Below are positions 34,766-42,221 of a DNA stretch of 64,000 nucleotides, piece after piece. A model generated the notes under the pieces. That model made no database searches. It was not told the DNA's origin and worked only from the letters and a program-made list of their open reading frames with translations. The DNA is from Nonomuraea pusilla. Its GTDB lineage: Bacteria > Actinomycetota > Actinomycetes > Streptosporangiales > Streptosporangiaceae. A program made the translations under genes and the position numbers. The stretch covers positions 609,643-673,642 of the forward strand of contig NZ_FOBF01000001.1 of assembly GCF_900109355.1 (NCBI RefSeq), in the 5' to 3' direction. Position 1 is the first letter of the stretch. Each line of letters opens with the position of its first letter.

Positions 34766-35641
34766 CTACGCCCGGCGGAAAAGGTCGCCGTGCTTCTCCA
34801 CTCTGTCGAGTGCGTCCTGTGCCGTGAAGACGAGTTCCTGCGGCCGTTCGCAGTGCTCCACCTCTTCCCACAGCAGCGGCGTCGATACGGTGGGCTGCTC
34901 CCTGGCGCGCAGCGAGTACGGCGCGACCGTGGTCTTGGCGGGGTTGTTCTGGCTCCAGTCGATGAACACCTTGCCGGGCCTGGCCGCCTTCGCCATCACG
35001 CTGACGATCTCGCGCGGGTGCCGCTTCTCGAGGAGCTGGGCCAGCCGCTTGGCGTACGCGGAGGGCTCCTCGCGGCAGTCCCAGCCGGCGTACAGCTGCA
35101 GGCCCTTGCTGCCGCTGGTCTTGGGGAGCGCCGTCAGCCCTTCCTCGTCCAGCAGCTCGCGCAGGACGAGCGCGACGCGGCAGCACTCGACGATCGTCGC
35201 GGGAGCGCCGGGGTCGAGGTCGAACACGAGCGTGTCGGGCGGCAGCGCCCGGCCGTCGTCGCCGACCCGCCACTGCGGGACGTGCAGCTCCAGCGCCGCC
35301 AGGTTCGCGTAGAAGACGAGCGTGGGCAGGTCGTCGACGACGGCGAAGTCGATGCTCTCGCGGTTCTTGGTGCTGCCGGGGGCGGGGAGGTTGACCGTCC
35401 TGATCCAGCCGGGGGTGTGCTCGGGGGCGTTCTTCTCGAAGAAGAACGGGCCGGTGACGCCGTTGGGGTAGCGCTTGACGGTCAGGGGCCTGCCCCGCAG
35501 GTGCGGCAGCAGGACGGGGGCGACGCGGGTGTAGTAGTCGATCACCTCGGCCTTGGTGAAGCCGACCTCCGGGTAGAGCACCTTGTCCAGGTTGGTCAGG
35601 ATGAGATCTCGCCCGTCCACCCTGACCGGCACCTTCTTCAT
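34766..35641 (-). CDS. LigD-type NHEJ polymerase domain protein
   Basis: 291 residues. It is a stand-alone version of the archaeo-eukaryotic primase-like polymerase of LigD. Signatures are NLDKVLYPEVGFTKAEVIDY, RPLTVKRYPNGVTGPFFFEK, the metal-binding DxD of LVFDLDPG, TSGSKGLQLYAG, and VFIDWSQNNPAKTTVAPYSL. It adds ribo- or deoxynucleotides at broken ends in Ku-dependent end joining. The start ATG overlaps the stop of the ligase pseudogene upstream (ATGA). A divergent ku gene lies beyond that pseudogene. Confidence 0.9.
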   Translation of the reverse strand: MKKVPVRVDGRDLILTNLDKVLYPEVGFTKAEVIDYYTRVAPVLLPHLRGRPLTVKRYPNGVTGPFFFEKNAPEHTPGWIRTVNLPAPGSTKNRESIDFAVVDDLPTLVFYANLAALELHVPQWRVGDDGRALPPDTLVFDLDPGAPATIVECCRVALVLRELLDEEGLTALPKTSGSKGLQLYAGWDCREEPSAYAKRLAQLLEKRHPREIVSVMAKAARPGKVFIDWSQNNPAKTTVAPYSLRAREQPTVSTPLLWEEVEHCERPQELVFTAQDALDRVEKHGDLFRRA

Positions 35642-36317
35642 CGCCGCACCTCCGCCGGGATCCTGTCCGGACGCAGCCCGCGCCACACCGGGTGCCGCAG
35701 TCTCCGCTCGTCGGTCCACATCGTGTAGGTCACCTCTCCGACCGGTTCCGGCCTGACCCAGCGGTTGCGCCAGGGCACCGGTCCCGCGAACGGTCTGCAC
35801 GGCGTCTCCAACGGCAGCGGCGGCCGGTGGAGCAGGTCCAGGCCCTCGTCGGTGAAGACCCCCATGGCCAGCGAGCCGATTCCTCCCGACCGGCGCCCCT
35901 TGCCGGGCTTCCAGCCGCCGATCACCACTTCCCTCGTTCTGAGGTTCTTCACCTTGATCCACCAGGGGGATCGGGTATCGGCGCGGTAAGGGGAGTCGAG
36001 CCGTTCGGCCACCACGCCCTCCAGGCCCTGCTCGGCCGTGGCCGCAGGTCGGACTCGCCGGGGAAGAAGGGCGGCGCGCCGATGTCCAGCTCGTCCAGCA
36101 GGGCTCGCCTGTCGAGGTACGGCAGGTCGAACAGCGGCACGCCGTCGAGCGGGTCCGCCCCATGGCGGCCCGTCACGCGGACACCGCCGTCCTCCACGGA
36201 CACGACGGCCCGGATGCCGTCCCACTTCACCTCAAGGCCATACAGCGCGCGATCGACCGGCAGCTCCCCCGAGACCGCCGGCATGGGTTCGACCGGGTAT
36301 GGCATTGGTTGCCCCAT
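35638..36317 (-). pseudogene. Broken NHEJ ATP-dependent DNA ligase
   Basis: From the ATG at 36317 the frame gives LYGLEVKWDGIRAVVSVEDG with the adenylation Lys of motif I and VTGRHG of motif Ia. It then jumps directly to LDGVPLFDLPYLDRRALL, so roughly 80-100 residues including motif III are missing (junction about 36150). A frameshift near 36040-36050 separates this from GLEGVVAERLDSPYRADT (motif IV), WWIKVKNLRT (motif V) and GGWKPGKGRRSGGIG in another frame. MGVF then joins TDEGLDLLHR, where the usual YAG-x-VGTGF segment is absent (about 35855). It ends with the OB-fold-like RRLRHPVWRGLRPD. The gene cannot make an active ligase. Confidence 0.85.
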
Positions 36318-36365
36318 GACGGGTATGTGCCCTTACGGTGAGCCCGCTACTTCCGAGGAGTGCCC

Positions 36366-37280
36366 ATGCGCAGCATCTGGAAAGGTGCGATCTCCTTCGG
36401 GCTGGTCACGATCCCCGTCAAGCTCTACTCCGCCACCGAGCAGAAGGACGTCGCCTTCCACCAGGTGCACCGCGAGGACGGAGGCAGGATCCGCTACAAG
36501 CGCGTCTGCACCGTGGACGGCGAGGAGGTCGCGTACGCCGACATCGCCAAGGGCTACGAGCTGCCCACCGGCGAGATGGTGGTGCTCACCGACGAGGACT
36601 TCGAGGACCTGCCGCTCACCACCTCGCGCAGGATCGACGTGCTGCAGTTCACCCCGGCCGAGCAGATCGACCCGATCTACTTCGCCAAGACGTACTACCT
36701 GGAGCCCGACGCGCAGGGCTCCAAGCCGTACGTGCTGCTGCGTGACGCGCTGGAGAGCTCAGGGCAGGTCGCGGTGGTCAAGGTGGCGCTGCGCCAGCGT
36801 GAGTCGCTGGCGACCCTGCGCGTGCGCGACGGCATCTTCGTGCTGGAGACGATGCTGTGGCCGGACGAGATCCGCGCGCCCGACTTCCCCTTCCTGGAGG
36901 AGGACATCGAGGTACGGCCGCAGGAGCTGAAGATGGCCGAGTCGCTGATCAGCACGATGGAGGCCGACTTCGACCCGACCGAGTACCACGACGCGTACCG
37001 GGAGGCGCTCCAGCAGGTGATCGAGGCGAAGGTGGCGGGTAAGGAGGTCGTCGCGGCGCGCGAGGAAGAGGAGGCGGGTCCCGCCGTGGACCTCATGGCC
37101 GCGCTGCGCGCCAGCGTCGAGGCCGCCAAGCGCGAGCGCGCGGGCGCCTCCGCCGAGCCCAAGCCCCGCAAGGCGGCCGGCAAGACGGGAGGCAGGGCGG
37201 CCGGCAGGGCGCAGAAGGAGAAGGAGAAGGAAGAGGAGAAGGCCCCCGCCAAGCAGCGCAAGACCCGCAAGTCCGCCTGA
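36366..37280 (+). CDS. ku: NHEJ end-binding protein Ku
   Basis: 304 residues from the ATG at 36366, with GAGGAG five bases upstream. Bacterial Ku is a homodimeric ring that binds double-strand ends and recruits LigD. The Ku core runs from MRSIWKGAISFGLVTIPVKL through HREDGGRIRYKRVC, YELPTGEMVVLTDEDF and ETMLWPDEIRAPDFPFLEE. The last 65 residues are Lys/Ala/Glu-rich (KEKEKEEEKAPAKQRK), a basic tail like those that bind DNA internally in actinobacteria. It is divergent from the broken ligase and polymerase genes; the 48-base gap carries the promoter. Confidence 0.93.
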   Translation: MRSIWKGAISFGLVTIPVKLYSATEQKDVAFHQVHREDGGRIRYKRVCTVDGEEVAYADIAKGYELPTGEMVVLTDEDFEDLPLTTSRRIDVLQFTPAEQIDPIYFAKTYYLEPDAQGSKPYVLLRDALESSGQVAVVKVALRQRESLATLRVRDGIFVLETMLWPDEIRAPDFPFLEEDIEVRPQELKMAESLISTMEADFDPTEYHDAYREALQQVIEAKVAGKEVVAAREEEEAGPAVDLMAALRASVEAAKRERAGASAEPKPRKAAGKTGGRAAGRAQKEKEKEEEKAPAKQRKTRKSA

Positions 37281-37389
37281 ACCCCACCCCCGCCCCCCAG
37301 CCCAACCCCCAGCATGTTCGCCGGGCCGCTGAACCCCACGCCGCGCTCGCCGCGCCCCGCCGCGTTGGCTGCGGGGCTGGGACATGGGT

Positions 37390-37418
37390 GCGCCGCACGC
37401 CGGGTGGGCGTGCGGCGC
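37390..37418. terminator. Bidirectional terminator between ku and the GMW-rich gene
   Basis: GCGCCGCACGCC at 37390-37401 pairs perfectly with 37407-37418 around a 5-base loop. It is placed between convergent stops. Confidence 0.8.
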
Positions 37419-37447
37419 GTGGTCGGCCGGGGTTCGGCCGGTGGCCG

Positions 37448-38275
37448 TCAGAACTCGATGGTGTCCGTCGGGGCGAGGCGCTTCAGCGCGCGGGTGCGCG
37501 TGTAGCCGAGCTTGTGCTCGTTGACGGCGACGACCTTGGTCCAGCCGCGGTCCTGCTCCTCCGGCGCGCAGGCGCCGACCGTGCGCTGGTACTGCGGCAG
37601 GCGTCCCACCTCGGGCGAGCCGGCCTCGGGGCGCTCCAGCACCGGGACGGCGTTGTTGGCCCGGTAGGCGCAGGCGGCGTTCGGGTCGACGGGGTGGTTC
37701 TTCTTGGCGTGAGCGGCGCCATACGTGAAGCCGCCCGGGCCGTGCCAGCCCATGGGGCCGCCCATCGGGCCGCCCATCCAGCGCTTGCCGCCGCCGCGCA
37801 TCCACTTGCCGGGCCCGCGCATGCCGTGGCCCCCTCCCTGGCCCATGCCGGGCCAGCCCATGCCAGGCCCGCCCATCCCGGGCCACCGCATGCCGGAGCC
37901 GCCCATGCCGGGCCACCGCATGCCGGATCCGCCCATGCCGGGCCACCGCATGCCGGATCCGCCCCTCCACTGGTTGCGTCCCCAGCGGTTGCCGAGGCCG
38001 GACATCCACTTGCCGCCCTTCATCCCGCGCTTGCCGGGCTTGCCCCAGCCGGGGCCGCCCGAGCCGTTGCCGGGGGACGCGTGCCGCGCGTGCTTGCCGG
38101 CCGGCGAGTGGCCGGGGAAGCGGTCCGGGCGGAAGCGGGAGAGGTCGTTGTCGGCGGCCGCCAGGCCGCTCCGCTGCACCCGCCCGGGTTCGGGCGAGGC
38201 GAGAGCGGGGGTGGCCGTGAGGGCGCCGGAGACGGCGATCGCCACAAAGATGGCGGAGTAACGGGTCGATGCCAT
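37448..38275 (-). CDS. Secreted Gly/Met/Trp-rich repeat protein with SH3-like end
   Basis: 275 residues with AAGGAG seven bases before the ATG. A signal peptide (SAIFVAIAVSGALTATPALA, cleavage likely after ALASP) leads to a 140-residue low-complexity region rich in Gly, Met, Trp and Arg, including three GMRWPGMGGS units. The C-terminal 80 residues look like an SH3-type domain: NAACAYRANNAVPVLERPEA, YQRTVGACAPEEQDRGWTKV, with two Cys likely disulfide-bonded and a YTRTRAL close. Cell-wall binding by the SH3-like end is plausible. Met-rich repeats could bind copper or simply be structural. No family name is known to me. Confidence 0.72.
   Translation of the reverse strand: MASTRYSAIFVAIAVSGALTATPALASPEPGRVQRSGLAAADNDLSRFRPDRFPGHSPAGKHARHASPGNGSGGPGWGKPGKRGMKGGKWMSGLGNRWGRNQWRGGSGMRWPGMGGSGMRWPGMGGSGMRWPGMGGPGMGWPGMGQGGGHGMRGPGKWMRGGGKRWMGGPMGGPMGWHGPGGFTYGAAHAKKNHPVDPNAACAYRANNAVPVLERPEAGSPEVGRLPQYQRTVGACAPEEQDRGWTKVVAVNEHKLGYTRTRALKRLAPTDTIEF
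37871..37960 (-). repeat. Three 30-bp coding repeats (GMRWPGMGGS)
   Basis: Units start at 37871, 37901 and 37931; the last two are identical. They encode the decapeptide repeat of the secreted Gly/Met/Trp-rich protein. Confidence 0.88.
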
Positions 38276-38434
38276 GGAAGTAGCTCCTTGTCCGTGAACT
38301 ACTCCTTCAATCGCATTTCACAGCGGTACGCCGGATGTGCCGCTCCGCCACGCGGCGAAATCGTGGACATCGACTTACCGGAGGGATATCGAGCGGCGCC
38401 CGTTTACTTGATGAGTTCCGGGCGGAACGCGGAG

Positions 38435-38490
38435 CGAGGGCCCCGGAATGACCGAGGCCCTCGCCCTGCCTTTTACGGCAGATTCTGCCG
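38435..38490 (-). terminator. Hairpins downstream of the small secreted protein gene
   Basis: CGAGGGCC at 38435-38442 pairs with 38456-38463, and CGGCAG at 38476-38481 pairs with 38485-38490. Both lie just past the stop at 38503 on the minus strand; either can end that transcript before the next gene. The remaining 38276-38434 is leader for the downstream gene. Confidence 0.5.
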
Positions 38491-38502
38491 GTTTCAGGGA
38501 TA

Positions 38503-38907
38503 CTAGTTGTCCCATCCGCCGAACTCGCCGCCGCGCTGGATGCGCAGGCAGCCCCGGCGGTGAGACCACTTGACGCGGTTCTCCTCGAGGTTGAGCCTGA
38601 CGCGGACGCGGTTGACGAACTTGCCGGTGTTGCGGCGGAAGCCCCACGGGCCGAAGCCGCCGTCGAAGCCGTCGAAGCCGTCGAAGCCTCCGAAGCCCCC
38701 GAAGCCGCCGCCCCACGGACCGAAGCGGTGGAACCGGCAGAAGCGGTGGGGACCGCCCCACATCAGCGGCGAGGGCGCGGTGACGGAGGCGGTGGTGGCG
38801 GAAGCGTTGGCAGTCGTCGAGGTGGCCGCCTCGCTCAGGCCCAGCATGCCACCGGAGATGGCGGTGGTGAGCGTGGCGGTGGCCATCAGTTTCTTGAGGT
38901 TGGACAT
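38503..38907 (-). CDS. Small secreted Gly/Phe/Asp-rich protein
   Basis: 134 residues from the ATG at 38907 with GGGGGAAAG upstream. The N-terminus KKLMATATLTTAISGGMLGL is a signal peptide. The middle has a striking FGGFGGFDGFDGFDGGFG run encoded by 9-bp repeats. The C-terminal part VNRVRVRLNLEENRVKWSHR followed by RRGCLRIQRGGEFGGWDN has one Cys, and another lies in HRFCRFHRFG. Phe-Gly-rich runs resemble self-associating low-complexity segments. No family is recognised. It lies upstream of another secreted low-complexity gene on the same strand. Confidence 0.7.
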   Translation of the reverse strand: MSNLKKLMATATLTTAISGGMLGLSEAATSTTANASATTASVTAPSPLMWGGPHRFCRFHRFGPWGGGFGGFGGFDGFDGFDGGFGPWGFRRNTGKFVNRVRVRLNLEENRVKWSHRRGCLRIQRGGEFGGWDN

Positions 38908-39323
38908 TGTGCTTTCCCCCTGAGCGGTTTCTTGCACTGTCGGCCCCTTCCGTCAGTGACGGAGAGTGCCTTAGATGTCACGCTGCGGTGTCATCTCGGT
39001 TGTCATACTTTCCGGACGTTGGAGCCGATAAACGACAAACAAATCCTTTTGCCGCCCGCTTGGGGTGTCGTTAGCTGCATTAGACATTTATCCAGGGAAA
39101 TGGGTGGATATGTCCGTATTTGTCCCCCATGGGAACGCGACCCGAGAACGGCGCGCCGAAGCCAGGAGAAAGGCGCGGGGAAACCCGCCCCTGGCAAGAG
39201 GGCCGATTCACCGGGCGTTCCACCCGGGCGACGGGTCCGTCCTGACCCCTCCGCGCGCCCGCCGGCCGGGCCCGGTTCACGCCGGGGCGCTGGCTATCGT
39301 TGAGCGAGCGAGAAGGAGGACGC
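38908..39323. other. Divergent intergenic region, relatively AT-rich
   Basis: It separates the small secreted protein gene (minus) from an alpha/beta hydrolase gene (plus). It holds an odd palindrome TCCGTCAGTGACGGA at 38949-38963 in the minus-strand leader, a TATGAC -10-like hexamer on the minus strand near 39002-39007, and a TATCCA/TGGATA inverted repeat around 39090-39110. No gene is supported here. Confidence 0.5.
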
Positions 39324-40223
39324 ATGGTTGCGGAGCCGATCCCACACTGGCCAGGACGAATGATCGGCGAGGTGCACGTCCGGTCCACGCCGCCCGGCCC
39401 CGAGGAGCAGGCGGTGTTCGTGCACGGGCTGGCCGGTTCTTCCACCAACTGGACCGACCTCATGGACGCGCTCAAGGACACCGTCACCGGTCACGCGCTC
39501 GACCTGCCCGGCGCCGGGTCCTCGCCCGCGCCCGGCGACGGCGACTACACGGTCGAGGCCCACGCCCGCGCCGTGATCGGCCTGCTGGAGCACACGGGCC
39601 CCGCGCACCTGTTCGGCAACTCGCTCGGCGGCGCCGTGTCGGTGCGCGTCGCCGCGGCCCGTCCCGACCTGGTGCGCACGCTCACGCTCGTGTCGCCCGC
39701 CCTGCCCGACCTGCTCCCCAGGTACGGCCCCGCGCGCGTGGCCGCGGCGGCCGTGCCGAGGCTCGGCGAGTGGGTGGCCGACCGGCTGCGGTTGATCCCG
39801 GCGGAGCATCGCATCAACGCGTCCTTCGCCATGGTGTGGGCCGACATGAACGCGGTGCACCCCGACCGCCTGCGCGAGGCGGTGGAGGAACTGCGCAGGC
39901 GTGACGAGATCCCGCACGCCACGCAGGCGATGATCGGCTCGGCCCGGGGCATCGTCGCCGAGTACTTCCGCCGGGGGCAGGAGAACCTGTGGCGCCAGGC
40001 CGCCAAGGTGCAGGCGCCCACGCTGATCGTCCACGGCAGGCACGACCGCCTGGTGCGTCCCGCGATGGCGGCCAAGGCCCTGAGGACGTTCCGGTCGGTC
40101 AGGCTGGTGCTCCTGCCGACCGCCGGGCACGTCGCCATGATGGAGATGCCGCAGGTCGTGGCCGCCGAGGCCCGCCGTCTGATCCGTGAGACGCGATTGG
40201 GGAATGCCCCACTCGCCAGCTAG
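39324..40223 (+). CDS. Alpha/beta hydrolase upstream of moeZ
   Basis: 299 residues from the ATG at 39324 with GGAGGA five bases upstream. The oxyanion loop is FVHGLAGSSTNWTDLM, the nucleophile elbow HLFGNSLGGAVSV (Ser), the acid Asp in LIVHGRHDRLVRP and the catalytic His in LLPTAGHVAMMEMP, so the triad is intact. It belongs to the abhydrolase_1/MhpC-type group; the substrate is unknown. Gene order hydrolase-moeZ recurs in actinobacteria to my knowledge. The moeZ start is 42 bases downstream, suggesting an operon. Confidence 0.88.
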   Translation: MVAEPIPHWPGRMIGEVHVRSTPPGPEEQAVFVHGLAGSSTNWTDLMDALKDTVTGHALDLPGAGSSPAPGDGDYTVEAHARAVIGLLEHTGPAHLFGNSLGGAVSVRVAAARPDLVRTLTLVSPALPDLLPRYGPARVAAAAVPRLGEWVADRLRLIPAEHRINASFAMVWADMNAVHPDRLREAVEELRRRDEIPHATQAMIGSARGIVAEYFRRGQENLWRQAAKVQAPTLIVHGRHDRLVRPAMAAKALRTFRSVRLVLLPTAGHVAMMEMPQVVAAEARRLIRETRLGNAPLAS

Positions 40224-40265
40224 GTTTCACAAGGAGACAACACCCCTGGAACGGGAGCGTAGAAC

Positions 40266-41447
40266 GTGTCGTTGCCACCGCTGGTCGAGCCGGCCGCCGA
40301 GCTGACCGTCGACGAAGTGCGCCGCTACTCGCGCCACCTGATCATTCCCGACGTGGGCATGGCGGGACAGAAGCGGCTGAAGAACGCCAAGGTGCTGTGT
40401 GTGGGCGCCGGTGGCCTGGGCTCGCCCGCGCTGCTGTACCTCGCGGCGGCGGGCGTCGGCACCCTCGGCATCATCGACTTCGACGTCGTGGACGAGTCGA
40501 ACCTGCAGCGCCAGGTCATCCACGGCCAGTCCGACGTGGGCAGGCCGAAGGCCGAGAGCGCCGCGGCGACGGTCCGCGAGATCAACCCGCTGGTCGACGT
40601 CGTGATCCACAACACGACCCTGACCACCGAGAACGTCATGGAGATCTTCTCGGGCTACGACCTCATCGTCGACGGCACCGACAACTTCGCCACCCGCTAC
40701 ATGGTGAACGACGCGGCCGTGCTGCTCGGCAAGCCGTACGTGTGGGGCTCGATCTACCGCTTCGACGGTCAGGCGAGCGTGTTCTGGGCCGAGCACGGCC
40801 CCTGCTACCGCTGCCTGTACCCGGAGCCCCCGCCTCCCGGCATGGTGCCGTCGTGCGCCGAGGGCGGCGTGCTCGGCGTGCTGTGCGCGTCGATCGGCTC
40901 CATCCAGGTGAACGAGGCCATCAAGCTGCTGACCGGCATCGGCGACCCGCTGGTCGGGCGGCTGATGATCTACGACGCCCTGGAGATGAAGTACCGCGAC
41001 GTCAAGGTCCGCAAGGACCCCGAGTGCGTGCTGTGCGGCAAGAACCCCACGGTCACGCAGCTCCTCGACGACTACGAGGCGTTCTGCGGCGCGCTCTCCG
41101 ACGAGGCGGCGCAGGCCGCGAGCGGCTCCACGATCACCGCGCAGGAGCTCAAGGCCATGCAGGATGGCGGGGAGCCGATCTTCCTCGTGGACGTTCGCGA
41201 GCCGAACGAGTACGAGATCGTCTCGATCCCGGGCGCGACGCTGATCCCGAAGGGCGAGTTCCTCAACGGCTCCGCCCTGGAGAAGCTGCCGCAGGACAAG
41301 CGCATCGTGCTGCACTGCAAGTCGGGCGCGCGCTCGGCGGAGGCGCTCGCGGTCGTCAAGAACGCCGGGTTCTCCGACGCCGTGCACGTCGGCGGCGGCG
41401 TCCTGAGCTGGATCAAGACGGTCGACCCGAGCCTGCCGACATACTGA
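40266..41447 (+). CDS. moeZ: Adenylyltransferase/sulfurtransferase MoeZ
   Basis: 393 residues from a GTG with GGGAG upstream. An N-terminal ThiF/MoeB domain (RYSRHLIIPDVGMAGQKRLK, then CVGAGGLGSPALLYLAAAGV) adenylates the C-terminus of ubiquitin-like sulfur carriers. Zinc cysteines are CYRC and CVLC. The rhodanese domain (PIFLVDVREPNEYEIVSIPG) carries its active Cys in LHCKSGARSAEAL near residue 351. MoeZ serves molybdopterin, thiotemplated cysteine and other sulfur transfers in actinobacteria. Both domains are complete. Confidence 0.94.
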   Translation: MSLPPLVEPAAELTVDEVRRYSRHLIIPDVGMAGQKRLKNAKVLCVGAGGLGSPALLYLAAAGVGTLGIIDFDVVDESNLQRQVIHGQSDVGRPKAESAAATVREINPLVDVVIHNTTLTTENVMEIFSGYDLIVDGTDNFATRYMVNDAAVLLGKPYVWGSIYRFDGQASVFWAEHGPCYRCLYPEPPPPGMVPSCAEGGVLGVLCASIGSIQVNEAIKLLTGIGDPLVGRLMIYDALEMKYRDVKVRKDPECVLCGKNPTVTQLLDDYEAFCGALSDEAAQAASGSTITAQELKAMQDGGEPIFLVDVREPNEYEIVSIPGATLIPKGEFLNGSALEKLPQDKRIVLHCKSGARSAEALAVVKNAGFSDAVHVGGGVLSWIKTVDPSLPTY

Positions 41448-41488
41448 CGCTCGACCGGTTTCTCCGGGTGTCTCCGGGACGCCCGCAT

Positions 41489-41494
41489 TAAGGT
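41489..41494 (+). promoter_or_regulatory. -10 box TAAGGT before the first mycosin-partner gene
   Basis: TAAGGT ends seven bases before the GTG at 41502. The partner-mycosin cassette could therefore start with a leaderless transcript. Confidence 0.45.
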
Positions 41495-41501
41495 CGAAGG
41501 C

Positions 41502-42221
41502 GTGAACGATGCCAGGCCCTGGCCCGCCATGGTGGCGGCCTCCGCGCTGACGCTGGTCTGCGCGGTGGCCGCCGGCGTGGCGGCGAGCGCGGCGGCGGCG
41601 GAGTTCACGCGCGGACCGAGCCCGGCGGAGCTGCACGCCGCGTCCAGGCGCGAGGTCGCCGAGCGCTGGCGGTCGTGGCCGGCCGGGCGCGTCTTCCCCG
41701 CCACGCTGCTGTACTCGGCTGAGCAGGGAGGCGTGGAACGCGCCAGCAGGATCGGCATCTCGCCGCGCACCGACTGCGCGGAGGCGGTCGATCCCGAGGC
41801 GGTCGCGGCGCTGCGGGCGGCGGGCTGTCTCGGAGTGCTGCGCGCCACCTACATCGACGCCCTGCGGGGCGTGCTCGTCACCGTCGGCGTGGTGGCGCTC
41901 CCGGACGAGCGGGCCGCGGCCCGCGCCAAGGCCGTCTTCCCCGAGTCAGGCGACCCGGTGCCGGGCGTGCGCCCGCTGGCCTTCCACGGCACCGTCGCCG
42001 ACCGTTTCTCCCCCTCCGTCCGCCAGGCGGGCTCGGTGCGCCAGTCGGGCCCGTACGTGGTGCTGACGGCGGCCGGCCAGGTGGACGGCAGGCCCGCGCG
42101 GGCGCTGGCCGAGCGGCGGACGTCCATCTTCGCGTTCGCGCCCGAGATCTCCGAGAGCGTCCTCGCCGGGCTGAGCACGCCCAGGCTGCCCGACTGCGCG
42201 GCGCGGGAGTGGGCGTGCTGA
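41502..42221 (+). CDS. Exported mycosin-partner protein A
   Basis: 239 residues from the GTG at 41502. One N-terminal hydrophobic segment (VAASALTLVCAVAAGVAASA) is a signal peptide or anchor. The remaining domain is paralogous to the product of 43489-44448: RREVAERWRSWPAGRVFPAT aligns with the partner's RQEEIARRWQAWPATGVFPE, IGISPRTDCAEAV with IGIAPETECAKAA, and LRATYIDALRGVLVTVGVVA with LRATYVDQTSTFVITVGVAV. Four Cys including a final Cys suggest disulfides outside the membrane. I know no named family. It overlaps the first mycosin gene by seven bases. Confidence 0.72.
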   Translation: MNDARPWPAMVAASALTLVCAVAAGVAASAAAAEFTRGPSPAELHAASRREVAERWRSWPAGRVFPATLLYSAEQGGVERASRIGISPRTDCAEAVDPEAVAALRAAGCLGVLRATYIDALRGVLVTVGVVALPDERAAARAKAVFPESGDPVPGVRPLAFHGTVADRFSPSVRQAGSVRQSGPYVVLTAAGQVDGRPARALAERRTSIFAFAPEISESVLAGLSTPRLPDCAAREWAC

